In this document: in pieces, positions 42,062 through 51,250 of the stretch
Layout of the letters: each line of letters begins with the position of its first letter
Position numbering within the stretch: position 1 is the stretch's first letter
DNA from: Streptomyces caeruleatus
Lineage (GTDB): Bacteria; Actinomycetota; Actinomycetes; Streptomycetales; Streptomycetaceae
Assembly (NCBI RefSeq): GCF_001514235.1
Contig: NZ_KQ948931.1
Span: forward strand, 369,729 to 433,728
DNA length: 64,000 bases
Direction of reading: 5' to 3'
Position numbers and translations under genes: made by a program
Notes under the pieces: model-generated
The model's input: only the letters and a program-made list of their open reading frames with translations
The model's database searches: none
What the model was told of the DNA's origin: nothing

Positions 42062-43039
42062 TCAGTGCGCCGCGAACTGGACCCGTGTCGGCTGCACGAC
42101 GTCCGGGCGTAGCGCGATCCCCTCGACCGTCAGCGTCTCCCCGTAGATGTCCGTGAGCCTGAGCGCGCCCCCGCAGCCGCTTCCCTGCTCGGAGAGGAAG
42201 TAGTTGTAGGCGGTGCGCGGCAGTTGGCGCCAGGCGCCGCCCGCGTCACGGACCTCCAGGCGGGCCAGCGGGTTGCGGTGGTCCAGGGCCTGGATGCCGC
42301 ACCAGTGGACGCTGGAGCCGGCCTTGTAGCGGATGGCGACCTTGTCGGACGTGTCCGGGCTCAGCAGGGTCCAGGTGACCGGTATGCGACCGGCCGAAGG
42401 GGCCGCGAGCTTGGCGAACGCCTGGGCGCTGAGGTCGAGTTGGCCGGGCGCGCAGGGCAGCGGGCACTCGTTGGTGATCCGGACCGTGACCGAGGCCCCG
42501 TTGGCCGCGCGGACCAGGACGTGCGCCCCGCAGGCCTTGGACGTCTCGTAGTCGGTGTGGTTCATCGCCGCCGTCATCACGTCGTCGGTGGGGCCGTACA
42601 GACAGGCGCCGTCGCCGTCGCCGATGTCGTAGAAGGTCGCGACTCCCTCGTAGTCGGTGCCGGGGCGGATACGGCCCGCCAGGGGCGCCGAGCCCGAAGC
42701 GCGCTGCGGGGTGGTGGACTTGGCCGCCGAGTCCGCCGCCGCGGTGGCGGGTGTGCGGGGCGGCGGGGTGGTCCTCTTGGCGCCGGCGGTCGGGGACGCC
42801 TTGGACGGTTTCGGTTTCGGTTTCGGTTTCGGGGTCGGTCTCGGACTCGGTGTGGTCCGCGGGGGTGTCGACCGGCTGTCCGCGGTGGGCGCGGTCGTGG
42901 TGTGACCGGCCGTGGACGTGCCGTCGGGGCGCAGGGCCATGAGCAGGGACGCTGCGAGAGCGACCGCCGCCACGACGACCGCGGGGACGAGAGCGCCGCG
43001 CCACTTGCTGGGGGACCGGCGGTGGGAAGGGGATGCCAC
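42062..43039 (-). CDS. Expansin-like (EXLX1-type) protein
   Basis: Encodes 325 residues. GTG 43039 has AAGGA upstream; the frame continues 120 codons further but those lie in a tandem repeat and lack conservation. One N-terminal membrane helix or signal anchor (LVPAVVVAAVALAASLLMAL) is followed by a Pro/Thr/Lys linker. The double-psi beta-barrel (about 125-225) has VATFYDIGDGDGACLYG and ITNECPLPCAPGQLDLSAQA with the conserved DLS Asp. The C-terminal CBM63-like domain follows (SSVHWCGIQALDHRNPLARL; YNYFLSEQGSGCG). Bacterial expansins loosen plant or bacterial cell walls without hydrolysis. Confidence 0.9.
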   Translation of the reverse strand: MASPSHRRSPSKWRGALVPAVVVAAVALAASLLMALRPDGTSTAGHTTTAPTADSRSTPPRTTPSPRPTPKPKPKPKPSKASPTAGAKRTTPPPRTPATAAADSAAKSTTPQRASGSAPLAGRIRPGTDYEGVATFYDIGDGDGACLYGPTDDVMTAAMNHTDYETSKACGAHVLVRAANGASVTVRITNECPLPCAPGQLDLSAQAFAKLAAPSAGRIPVTWTLLSPDTSDKVAIRYKAGSSVHWCGIQALDHRNPLARLEVRDAGGAWRQLPRTAYNYFLSEQGSGCGGALRLTDIYGETLTVEGIALRPDVVQPTRVQFAAH

Positions 43040-43110
43040 GGGGGAGTCCTTACGGGGAGGGAGTCGTCCGTGTGTCAGTGGTCGCCGGGGGACGAAAGGT
43101 TGCCGGGGGA

Positions 43111-43264
43111 GCTGACACGTTCCGGGGAGGCTGACAGGTTCCGGGGAGGCTGACAGGTTCCGGCAACGCTGAAAGGCTGTCGGGGACGCTGAATGGCTGT
43201 CGGGGACGCTGAATGGCTGCCGGGGACGCTGAATGGCAGCCGGGGACGCTGAAGGCTGCCGGGT
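43111..43264. repeat. Tandem array of about eight 19-20 bp repeats upstream of the expansin gene
   Basis: Units such as gctgacaggttccggggag and gctgaatggctgtcggggac are repeated head to tail. The array starts about 70 bases upstream of the expansin start and lies before the divergent gene at 43392. The unit length is not a multiple of three, consistent with non-coding DNA. Confidence 0.85.
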
Positions 43265-43391
43265 TCGGGGCGTCGCCGCCCCCGGAACGGAAAATCCCTC
43301 GCGTCCCGGCGCGCGCGGCGTTACGCTCGCCCGCGATGACGACTCATTCTGTTGCCAGATTGGGGGTCCCGTCCGCGCAAGGTGAGTGCTG

Positions 43392-44864
43392 ATGGGCACT
43401 CAGATCGCGAACGGGGATTCCCGGCCCTCCCACTCCCCAGGGCCTTTCGAGCTTTCCTTCTGGCCGCGCGTGCGCGAGTTCGCCGTGCCGGCCCCCATGA
43501 TCGAGACCGCCACCGCCCGCCGACTGGCCGGCGACTGGGCGGGAGCGTGCGCCGCCGCCGGTGTCGACGTCGATCTCAACCTGCGTTCCGTCGCGCGCGA
43601 TCACGGCCGGGACCTCGCCGCCCGTGTCCGGGACGACCTACGGCACCTCGCCCCCGACCTGCTGCGCTGGCACCTGCCGAGGATCGCCCCCGACGGCCTG
43701 CTGCGGCCGGGGCTGACCCTCGCTCTGGCCCGGTACGGCGGCGGGGCGCGGGACGCCGGACGCGCGGTGCACCTCGTGGTGCGCACCGCACCGGCGTGGG
43801 CCGACGCCGGGCAGCGGATCAGCCTCGCTCTGTGGACCGGGGGCGGCTCCCGGGGCGTGCCCCCGCCGCCACACCCGCATGGCCCGCATCCACACCCCCA
43901 CCCCCACCCCCACCCCCACCCCCGCCCCAGTCGCAGGTTCCGGCTCGATCTGCACCGGCATCTGTGGGATGCGCGCAGGGCCGGTGAGCTGCGGATCCGG
44001 GCCGGGGACGGACTGGATCCGGGGCTGGTGGGGGCCGTGCCCTCGGACGGGCGCCGCTGTGCCGTCGACCGCTGGGCCGACGAGGCGCGGATACTGCTGC
44101 GCGCCGAGGGCCGGCCGGTCGGGCCCGTGCTCGTGCGGCTGGGCGGTCGGCACCGGCTGGTCCTGGAGGGGCTCGCGGACGAGGGCGGACCGCGGGTCGT
44201 GGCCGCCGCGAAGGGGCGTACGACCGCGCTGCCGGTGCTGCCCGACGCCGCGACCTGGGTCCTGCCCGACCTGGAGCTGCTGCGGGCCGGGGCCGTCGAG
44301 GCCGGGCGGCTCCATCCGCTGGTCGCCTCCGCACTCGTAACGGAAACGGAAGCGGAAACGGAAGCGGAAACGGAAGCGGAAACGGGCCCGTACCCGGCGC
44401 CCGGGTCGACCGGGTCACCAGGGCAGCCGCGTTCCGTGGACTGCCGGGGCGCCCGGCACCGGATCGGTCTGGTCGACGGCGTACTGGCTCCCCTGGACCA
44501 CGACGCCGCCGAGATCCGCCGCGAGGAACTGCTCACCGCCCTGACCGGCACGCCCCTGCCCTGCCTCCAGGCCATCGACGAGGCGCACCGGCATCCGGAG
44601 TGCCTGCCCGACGTACGCGAACGGCTCGACCACGGTGACATCGCCGGAGCGCTGGCTGTCGTCGAGGGGCTGCTGGGCCCCGCGGCGGTGCTGCGGGACG
44701 GTGCGCTGCGGGAGGAATTGGAGGCGGCCGCGCGGCGGCGCATCACGTACGGGCTGTTCAGGGCGGGGCTGATCGGGCCCGGACCGGCGCGGGTCCGCTA
44801 CGACGAGCGCGGCCGGCCGCCCCGCCTCCAGCGCACGCCCGCCCGGCACGCGACCCGGCCCTGA
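43392..44864 (+). CDS. Uncharacterised protein of a MoxR/VWA locus
   Basis: Encodes 490 residues from ATG 43392 with AAGGTGAG upstream. No family motif is recognised. The N-terminal half (FELSFWPRVREFAVPAPMIE; TARRLAGDWAGACAAAGVDV; LRHLAPDLLRWHLPRIAPDG) resembles the conserved leading gene of MoxR/VWA loci in Streptomyces. It carries a PHPHPHPHPHP tract (about residues 158-176) and a TETEAETEAETEAET tract (about 317-331), both encoded by tandem repeats. It has no signal peptide or membrane helix. It precedes the MoxR ATPase by 55 bases and is probably in its operon. Confidence 0.7.
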   Translation: MGTQIANGDSRPSHSPGPFELSFWPRVREFAVPAPMIETATARRLAGDWAGACAAAGVDVDLNLRSVARDHGRDLAARVRDDLRHLAPDLLRWHLPRIAPDGLLRPGLTLALARYGGGARDAGRAVHLVVRTAPAWADAGQRISLALWTGGGSRGVPPPPHPHGPHPHPHPHPHPHPRPSRRFRLDLHRHLWDARRAGELRIRAGDGLDPGLVGAVPSDGRRCAVDRWADEARILLRAEGRPVGPVLVRLGGRHRLVLEGLADEGGPRVVAAAKGRTTALPVLPDAATWVLPDLELLRAGAVEAGRLHPLVASALVTETEAETEAETEAETGPYPAPGSTGSPGQPRSVDCRGARHRIGLVDGVLAPLDHDAAEIRREELLTALTGTPLPCLQAIDEAHRHPECLPDVRERLDHGDIAGALAVVEGLLGPAAVLRDGALREELEAAARRRITYGLFRAGLIGPGPARVRYDERGRPPRLQRTPARHATRP

Positions 44865-44919
44865 CCCGCGCCCACGCGCCACTCCTTCTTTCCCTTCCTG
44901 ACCCCCAAAGGTGACCCAT

Positions 44920-46182
44920 ATGCCCACACGCACCCAGCCCTCCTCTGCCTCTTCCTCTGTCTCCCCCGTGTCCCAACTCGACGTAGCCGCAGACCTGTTG
45001 GCCCTCCTCCGCGACACCACGACCGAACCCCGCCCCGACGAACAGCTGGAGGCCCTCACCCTGGCCGTGGCCGCCGACCTGCCCGTGCTGCTGTGGGGCG
45101 AACCGGGGATCGGCAAGACCGCCGCGCTCACCCAGCTCGCCGCGGCCCTGGAACTTCCGCTCACCACCGTGATCGCGAGCGTGCACGAGCCGTCCGACTT
45201 CTCCGGGCTGCCCGTCGTCGGGGACGACCCGGCGGAACAGGGTGTGCCCATGGCTCCGCCGGACTGGGCCGTACGGCTGGTGAAGGCCGGGCGGGGGCTG
45301 CTGTTCCTGGACGAGTTGTCGACCGCGCCGCCGGCGGTGCAGGCGGCGCTGCTGCGGCTCGTGCTGGAGCGGAGGATCGGCGCGTTGCGGCTGCCGCCGG
45401 GGGTACGGATCGTGGCCGCCGCCAATCCGCGCTCCTCGGCGGCCGACGGGTGGGAGCTGAGCGCGCCGCTGGCCAACCGGTTCGTGCACCTTCAGTGGAC
45501 GCACGACCACGAGGTCGTCGTACGGGGACTCGGCGGGACCTGGCCCCGGGCGACGCTGCCGCGGCTCGATCCGCAGAAGCTGGCGGGGGCGGTCGAGTTC
45601 GCTCGTCGTGCCGTCGGCGGGCTGCTCTCGGGGCGGCCGGGGCTGGTGCACCGGCTGCCCAGCAGTGAGACACGGCGGGGCGGGCCGTGGCCCTCGCCGC
45701 GGAGCTGGGAGATGACGCAGTGTCTGGTCGCGTTCGCCACGGCGGCCGGGGCCTCCCGGGAGGTGCTCTCCCTGCTGGTGCGGGGCACGGTGGGGGACGG
45801 TCCGGGGCTGGAGCTGCTGGCGAGCGTGGACCGGATGGACCTGCCGGATCCGGAACTGCTGCTCGCCGATCCGTCGGCCGCCGAGCTGCCCGAGCGGGGT
45901 GACCTGCGGCAGGCCGCGCTGGACGGTGTGGTGGAGGCGGTGCGGGCACGTCCGGACCGGGCCCGCTGGGACGCCGCGTGGGCGCTGCTCGTGCGGGCGG
46001 TGGAGACCGGGGCGCCGGATCTGGTCGTCGTCCCCGCGACCACGCTCGCCTCCCTGCGTCAGGAGGACTGGGACGTACCGGCGTCGATCGAGCGGCTCGC
46101 CGGAGTGGTCACCCTGTCCCGGCGGGCGGACCACGTGGCGGCCCGGACGGCCACGGCGGCGGCGAAGGCGGGGCGTCGATGA
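44920..46182 (+). CDS. MoxR-type AAA+ ATPase
   Basis: Encodes 420 residues from ATG 44920 (AAAGGTG upstream). Walker A is GEPGIGKTAAL (Lys66), Walker B is GLLFLDELSTAPP (Asp131-Glu132), sensor 1 is IVAAANPRSSAADG and the arginine-finger region LSAPLANRFVHL. MoxR ATPases act as chaperones for VWA proteins. The ATGA overlap with the downstream VWA gene supports a working pair. The motif spacing is standard. Confidence 0.93.
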   Translation: MPTRTQPSSASSSVSPVSQLDVAADLLALLRDTTTEPRPDEQLEALTLAVAADLPVLLWGEPGIGKTAALTQLAAALELPLTTVIASVHEPSDFSGLPVVGDDPAEQGVPMAPPDWAVRLVKAGRGLLFLDELSTAPPAVQAALLRLVLERRIGALRLPPGVRIVAAANPRSSAADGWELSAPLANRFVHLQWTHDHEVVVRGLGGTWPRATLPRLDPQKLAGAVEFARRAVGGLLSGRPGLVHRLPSSETRRGGPWPSPRSWEMTQCLVAFATAAGASREVLSLLVRGTVGDGPGLELLASVDRMDLPDPELLLADPSAAELPERGDLRQAALDGVVEAVRARPDRARWDAAWALLVRAVETGAPDLVVVPATTLASLRQEDWDVPASIERLAGVVTLSRRADHVAARTATAAAKAGRR

Positions 46183-47549
46183 GGGGGGAGGAGGCGGGGG
46201 CGGTGCGGGAGACGTCGCGGAAGACGTCGCGGAAGACGTCGCGGAAGACGTCGCGGGAGACGTCGCGGGAGACGTCGCGGGAGACGTCGCGGGCCCCGGA
46301 GCCGGGGCCCGCCGGGGGCAACCCCGCCCCCCTGAACCGAGACAAGCTCTTCGCCGCCCGGCTGCACGCCGCCAGGGTCCGCCCCTACCTGGCGACCGCC
46401 CTGTTCGCGCTGCACGTCGTCGAGTCGCGACGGGTGCCGACGATGGCGGTCGACCGGCACTGGCGGTGCTATGTGTCGCCGGGGTTCGTGGCGCGGACGC
46501 CGGTGGAGGAGTTGGCCGGGGTGTGGGTGCACGAGGTGTCGCATCTGCTGCGGGACCACCACGGGCGCGGCGACCGGGTGGCGCGGGAACGTGGGCTGAG
46601 CGGGCCGGGGGAGCGGCTGCGGATGAACATCGCCGCGGACTGCGAGATCAACGACGACGTGTACGGGGACGGGCTGGCCCGGCCCGAGGGGGCCGTCGAG
46701 CCGGCGACGCTGCTGTTGCCCGAGGGTGAGCTCATGGAGGACTACCTGCGTCAGTTCCGGCTGGGGCCGCGGACCCAGGACCTGGCCTGGCTGGACTGCG
46801 GCAGCGGCGCCGACGGGCTGGAACGGGAGTGGGACCTGGGGGCGGACGGCGCGCACGGGCTCAGCGCGCAGGAACGGGACGCGGTCCGGTTCCGGGTCGC
46901 GCAGGGCATCACCGGGCGTCCGGGCAGCGCCTCGCAGGGATGGCAGCGGTGGGCGGAGGAGGCGTTCCATCCGCCGCAGCCCTGGCGGGAGTTGCTGGGC
47001 GCGGCCGTACGGTCGGCCGCCTCCGGTCCCGGCGCCGGTGAGGACTACACGTACGGCCGCCCGTCGCGCCGCGCCGCCTCGGTGCCCGGCGCCGTCCTGC
47101 CGAGCCTGCGCCGCCGCCCGCCCCGCGTCTGCGTCGTCATCGACACCTCCGGCTCGGTCAGCGACGCCGAACTGGGCAGCGCGCTCCTGGAGATCGCCGC
47201 GATCTCCCGGGCCGTCGGCGGGCGCCGGGACCTGGTCAGCGTGGTGCCGTGCGACGCGGCGGCCGGGGGCGTGCACCGGGTGTGCCGAGCTGAGGGGATT
47301 CCGCTGGTCGGAGGCGGGGGAACGGATCTGCGCGCCGGTTTCGCCAGGGCGCTGCGGGCACGCCCTCGGCCCGATGTCGTCGTGGTCCTGACGGACGGTC
47401 AGACCCCGTGGCCAAGCGAACGGCCGCCCTGCCGGACGGTGGTGGGCCTGTTCCCGCGTCGGCACACCTACCGGCCCTACGACGAGGACGATCCCGAGTA
47501 CGTGCCGGACCGGCCGCCCGCGTGGGCACGGGTGGTCGACATCGGGTAG
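46179..47549 (+). CDS. VWA-like protein with putative metallopeptidase domain (DUF2201-type)
   Basis: Encodes 456 residues; ATG 46179 overlaps the upstream stop. After a repeat stretch of KTSR/ETSR units (about 11-42), the N-terminal domain contains VHEVSHLLRDHH, a HExxH zinc motif (His122, Glu123, His126), matching the DUF2201 N-terminal metallopeptidase-like domain. The C-terminal VWA-like domain starts at VCVVIDTSGSVSDAELGSAL with the DTSGS MIDAS core and later GGGGTDLRAGF and VVVVLTDGQTPW. Together with the MoxR ATPase and the preceding gene it forms a three-gene unit. Catalytic activity is unproven. Confidence 0.9.
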   Translation: MRGEEAGAVRETSRKTSRKTSRKTSRETSRETSRETSRAPEPGPAGGNPAPLNRDKLFAARLHAARVRPYLATALFALHVVESRRVPTMAVDRHWRCYVSPGFVARTPVEELAGVWVHEVSHLLRDHHGRGDRVARERGLSGPGERLRMNIAADCEINDDVYGDGLARPEGAVEPATLLLPEGELMEDYLRQFRLGPRTQDLAWLDCGSGADGLEREWDLGADGAHGLSAQERDAVRFRVAQGITGRPGSASQGWQRWAEEAFHPPQPWRELLGAAVRSAASGPGAGEDYTYGRPSRRAASVPGAVLPSLRRRPPRVCVVIDTSGSVSDAELGSALLEIAAISRAVGGRRDLVSVVPCDAAAGGVHRVCRAEGIPLVGGGGTDLRAGFARALRARPRPDVVVVLTDGQTPWPSERPPCRTVVGLFPRRHTYRPYDEDDPEYVPDRPPAWARVVDIG

Positions 47550-47701
47550 GCGGTTGGCGGTTGGCGGTCAGCGGTCGGCAGCGGGGCAGTGGATGCCGTA
47601 GAGCCGCAGATAGGGCTTGCGTAACCTTGGTCGCGTCCCTGGCGGCAGCCATGGGCGGGGGGAACACCAGTCACCCGAGCGGATCCGAAGGACCAGCGAA
47701 C

Positions 47702-48352
47702 GTGTCGTTGAAGATCAGCCGTCCCGGGGTCGCCGCCCTGGCCGCCCTCATGGCGGCGCTCATGGGCCTCGCCGCGACAGGACCGGCCGCGGCGGCTACC
47801 ACCTCGCAGACCAGTCCGCAGACCACCTCGCAGACCACCTCGCAGACCACCTCGCAGACCAGTCCGCAGACCAGTCCGCAGACCAGTCCGCAGACCACCC
47901 CGCAGACCACCCCGCAGACCACCCCGCAGACCACCCCGCAGACCATCACCACGACGTCCACGGCCCTGCCCGGCCAGACGCCCGCCATACCCACCGAGTT
48001 CGTCGACTTCTCCACCAGCGCCCTCGTCGCCGACGACGCGAGCCACGAGGTCACCGTCACCTACCGCAACGACTCGTCGGCGGACCGGACGGTCGCCCCG
48101 CAGCTCCTCGTGGAGTCGCCCGACGGCGGGCCGTTCCTGAAGCCGGCCGACGTCCGCGTCGAGCGGCGCAGTGCGACCGGCTGCTGGGAGGCCGTGGAAC
48201 TCGGCACCCAGACCGGCACCTTGTACACCGACCTCGTCACCGCCCAGCGCACGCTGCACGCGGCCGACACCCTCACCGAGGTCTACCGGATCACCGCCCT
48301 CAACTCCGAGGCCGAGGGCACCGTGCACCCGAGGGTCGCCCTCTACGGCTGA
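47702..48352 (+). CDS. Secreted repeat-bearing protein
   Basis: Encodes 216 residues from GTG 47702 (GAAGGA 9 bases upstream). A signal peptide (GVAALAALMAALMGLAATGP then AAAA) is followed by about 11 QTxS/QTxP tetrapeptides encoded by a 12-bp tandem repeat (47807-47938), then a beta-rich domain (ALVADDASHEVTVTYRNDSS; PDGGPFLKPADVRVERRSAT; EVYRITALNSEAEGTVHPRV). The repeat forms a flexible stalk. The globular part resembles an Ig-like surface domain. No anchor is present. Confidence 0.75.
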   Translation: MSLKISRPGVAALAALMAALMGLAATGPAAAATTSQTSPQTTSQTTSQTTSQTSPQTSPQTSPQTTPQTTPQTTPQTTPQTITTTSTALPGQTPAIPTEFVDFSTSALVADDASHEVTVTYRNDSSADRTVAPQLLVESPDGGPFLKPADVRVERRSATGCWEAVELGTQTGTLYTDLVTAQRTLHAADTLTEVYRITALNSEAEGTVHPRVALYG

Positions 48353-48575
48353 GCCCCGGCCGGGCCACGGGCCGCCACCGGCGCGCCAGGGACAGGCGGC
48401 GGACGGGCGTCGTACGACCGACGTCCGCCGCACCTGGTCCCTTGGGTGGACCCTTTGCCCCGCCCGTACTGCGTTCTGAGTACCGGCGATTGTCGGCAGC
48501 CGCACGACGACACGGCACACCCGCTCCCGAGAGTCTGGGCTCACGTTCGAGTCCCAGATGTGGAGACCCCCTGCC

Positions 48576-50852
48576 GTGGCTACTTTCCTGTATCGAGTGG
48601 GCCGTCTGGCCTTCCGGCGACGCTGGTACGTCGCCCTGGTCTGGGCGGCCGTGCTGGCCGCCGTCGGACTGGGGGCGCTGAAGGCCCCGGGCGCGGCCGA
48701 CGAGGAGTTCTCGATGCCGGGCATCGAGTCGCAGAAGGCGTTCGACCTGATGGAGGAGCGCTTCCCGGGCGCGAGCGCCGACGGCGCCACCGCGCGGGTC
48801 GTGTTCGTCGCGCCGGGCGGTGAGAAGGTGACCGCCACCGAGAACAAGAAGGCCGTCGAGGAGGCCGTGGCCGAGCTGGGCCAGGGGGCGCAGGTCGCCG
48901 CGGCCGTCGACCCGTTCCAGGCGCGGGCCGTCAGCGAGGACGGTACGACCGCGTACTCGACCGTCACTTACAAGGTCGGCGCCAACGACCTCACCGACGC
49001 CAGCAAGACGCATCTGACGCAGACCCTCGCGCAGGCCCGGGACTCCGGGCTGACCGTCGAGGCCGGCGGGTCCGCCATGGACGGCGGTGGCGGCCCCGGC
49101 GGGGCGGCCGAGGTCATCGGCGTCGCCATCGCCGCGGTCGTCCTGCTCGTCACCTTCGGGTCCCTCGCCGCCGCCGGGCTGCCGCTGCTGACCGCGATCA
49201 TCGGCGTCGGCGTCAGCATGGCCACCATCCTGGCCCTGTCCTCCGCCCTCGGCCTGTCCACCACGACCGGCACGCTCGCCATGATGCTGGGCCTCGCGGT
49301 CGGCATCGACTACGCCCTGTTCGTCGTCTCCCGGTACCGGGAGGAGCGCGCCAAGGGCCGTACGCCGCAGGAGGCGACCGGGATGGCGGTCGGTACGGCC
49401 GGTTCCGCGGTCGTCTTCGCCGGGCTCACCGTCGTCATCGCGCTGGCCGGCCTCTCGGTCGTCGGCATTCCGATGCTCACCAAGATGGGGCTGGCCGCGG
49501 CGGGCGCGGTCGTCGTCGCCGTACTCGTCGCGCTGACGCTCGTCCCCGCGTTCCTCGGGTTCTGGCCGAACGCCGTGCTGTCCAGGCGGGCCCGCAAGAG
49601 CGGCCGGGTGGAGGAGGAGGCCGCCGAGAACGGCGGTACCCGCTGGGCGCGGTTCGTGCTGCGCCGGCCCCTGCCCGTGCTGCTGCTCGGCGTCGTCGGA
49701 CTCGGGGCGCTCGCCGTGCCGATGACCGACCTTCAGCTGGGCATGCCCGGCGACGAGGCCAAGGCGACCTCCACCACCGAGCGGCGGGCCTACGACGCGC
49801 TGGCCGACGCCTTCGGGCCGGGCTTCAACGGGCCGCTCACCGTCGTCGTGGACGCCAGGGGCGACGAGGACGCCAAGGGCGCCGTCACCGCGATATCCGA
49901 GCAGATCGGCGGCACCAAGGGCGTCGTGTCCGTCTCCCCGGCCCGCTTCAACGAGGCCGGTGACACCGCCGTGTTCTCCGTCGTGCCGTCCACCGCGCCG
50001 ACCGACGAGAAGACCAAGGACCTGGTGACGACCATCCGGGGCGAGCGGGCCGGGGTGGAGGCCGAGACGGGGGCGACCTTCGAGGTCACCGGCACCACCG
50101 CGATGAACATCGACATCGCCGACAAGGTGCAGGCCGCGCTGGTGCCGTATCTGATCGTCGTGGTCGGTCTTGCGATCGTGCTGCTGCTCGTGGTCTTCCG
50201 GTCGCTGCTCGTCCCGCTGAAGGCGGCCCTCGGCTTCCTGCTCTCGGTACTGGCGTCCCTCGGCGCCGTGGTCGTGGTGTTCCAGCAGGGGCACGGCGCC
50301 GAACTGCTGGGCGTGGAGCAGACCGGGCCGATCATGAGCCTGATGCCGATCTTCCTGGTCGGCATCGTCTTCGGACTCGCCATGGACTACGAGGTCTTCC
50401 TCGTCTCCCGGATGCGGGAGGCGTACGTCCACGGAGAGCCGGCCCGGCAGGCGGTCACCTCCGGCTTCCGGCACAGCGCCCGCGTGGTCGTGGCCGCCGC
50501 CCTGATCATGATCGCGGTCTTCGCCGGGTTCATCGGCGAGAGCGACTCCATGATCAAGATGATCGGGTTCGGGCTCGCCTCCGCCGTCCTGTTCGACGCC
50601 TTCGTCGTACGGATGGCGATCGTGCCGGCCGTGCTCGCCCTGCTCGGCGACAAGGCCTGGTGGCTGCCGAAGTGGCTGGACCGGATCCTGCCCCGGGTGG
50701 ACGTGGAGGGGGAGGCACTCAGCCGACGCTCCGAGCCGCAGGAGCGGGAGCAGGAGCGGGAGCAGGAACAGGAACAGGAGCAGGAGCAGGCGGACGCGGA
50801 GGCTGGGGCGGATCCGGCCCGGGCGGCGGACCTGGACGTGGCGCGCGCCTGA
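48576..50852 (+). CDS. MMPL-family RND transporter
   Basis: Encodes 758 residues from GTG 48576 (GGAG about 10 bases upstream). Two blocks of membrane helices surround large extracytoplasmic domains (about 45-190 and 390-530), as in MmpL/SCO-type exporters. The GxxxDYxxF motifs are present: LAVGIDYALFVVSRYREE and FGLAMDYEVFLVSRMREA, which carry the proton-relay Asp-Tyr pairs. Likely substrates are lipids, polyketides or hydrophobic drugs. The C-terminal tail holds a Glu-Gln repeat. No regulator adjoins it directly on the 5' side. Confidence 0.93.
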   Translation: MATFLYRVGRLAFRRRWYVALVWAAVLAAVGLGALKAPGAADEEFSMPGIESQKAFDLMEERFPGASADGATARVVFVAPGGEKVTATENKKAVEEAVAELGQGAQVAAAVDPFQARAVSEDGTTAYSTVTYKVGANDLTDASKTHLTQTLAQARDSGLTVEAGGSAMDGGGGPGGAAEVIGVAIAAVVLLVTFGSLAAAGLPLLTAIIGVGVSMATILALSSALGLSTTTGTLAMMLGLAVGIDYALFVVSRYREERAKGRTPQEATGMAVGTAGSAVVFAGLTVVIALAGLSVVGIPMLTKMGLAAAGAVVVAVLVALTLVPAFLGFWPNAVLSRRARKSGRVEEEAAENGGTRWARFVLRRPLPVLLLGVVGLGALAVPMTDLQLGMPGDEAKATSTTERRAYDALADAFGPGFNGPLTVVVDARGDEDAKGAVTAISEQIGGTKGVVSVSPARFNEAGDTAVFSVVPSTAPTDEKTKDLVTTIRGERAGVEAETGATFEVTGTTAMNIDIADKVQAALVPYLIVVVGLAIVLLLVVFRSLLVPLKAALGFLLSVLASLGAVVVVFQQGHGAELLGVEQTGPIMSLMPIFLVGIVFGLAMDYEVFLVSRMREAYVHGEPARQAVTSGFRHSARVVVAAALIMIAVFAGFIGESDSMIKMIGFGLASAVLFDAFVVRMAIVPAVLALLGDKAWWLPKWLDRILPRVDVEGEALSRRSEPQEREQEREQEQEQEQEQADAEAGADPARAADLDVARA

Positions 50853-51000
50853 TCTGGTGGGCGTGGCTGAGGGGCGGGTGCGCCTGATCCGGTGGGCGTG
50901 GCTCGATGGGTGGGCGCGCCTGATCCGGTCGGCGTGGCTGACGGGCGGGCGCGCCTGATCCGGTCGGTGCGGCTGACGCGCGGGCGCACCTGATCCCTCC
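50845..51000. repeat. Four to five tandem ~35-bp repeats
   Basis: Units of about 35 bp (gcgcctgatccggtgggcgt then ggctgaggggcgggt) run head to tail from the end of the MMPL gene into the intergenic gap. Later copies diverge slightly and the last one is partial. They contain no evident gene. Confidence 0.8.
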
Positions 51001-51030
51001 GCCCGGCCCGAACTGACCGCCCACCCCCCC

Positions 51031-51110
51031 CCACAGGGACTGGTCCCTTCCCCACAGGGACTGGCCCCTTCCCCACAGGGACTGGTCCCTTCCCCACAGG
51101 GACTGATCCC
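51031..51110. repeat. Four tandem ~21-bp repeats, each palindromic
   Basis: The unit ccacagggactggtcccttc contains the inverted repeat agggactggtccct. Three near-perfect copies and one diverged copy are phased every 21 bp, about two helical turns. This could be a multi-site regulatory region or a hairpin cluster before the histidine kinase. Confidence 0.75.
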
Positions 51111-51250
51111 TCCGCCCGGCCCGAGCCGACCGCCCCACCCCGCCCCACCCCCCCACAGGGACCGCCCGTGACCAAGGACACGGGCAGTCCCGGCGGCCGT
51201 TCGTACCGCGGGCGTCCACCATGGACCGAGCCCACCGACCGGAGAGCACC

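Noticed and set aside
43885..43925. Possible CRISPR-like short repeat array
   Set aside because: It is a simple cacccc repeat inside a coding sequence, with no spacers.
48300..50474. 724-codon minus-strand frame opposite the MMPL gene
   Set aside because: Gly/Asp/His-rich shadow; the plus strand encodes clear membrane helices and DY motifs.
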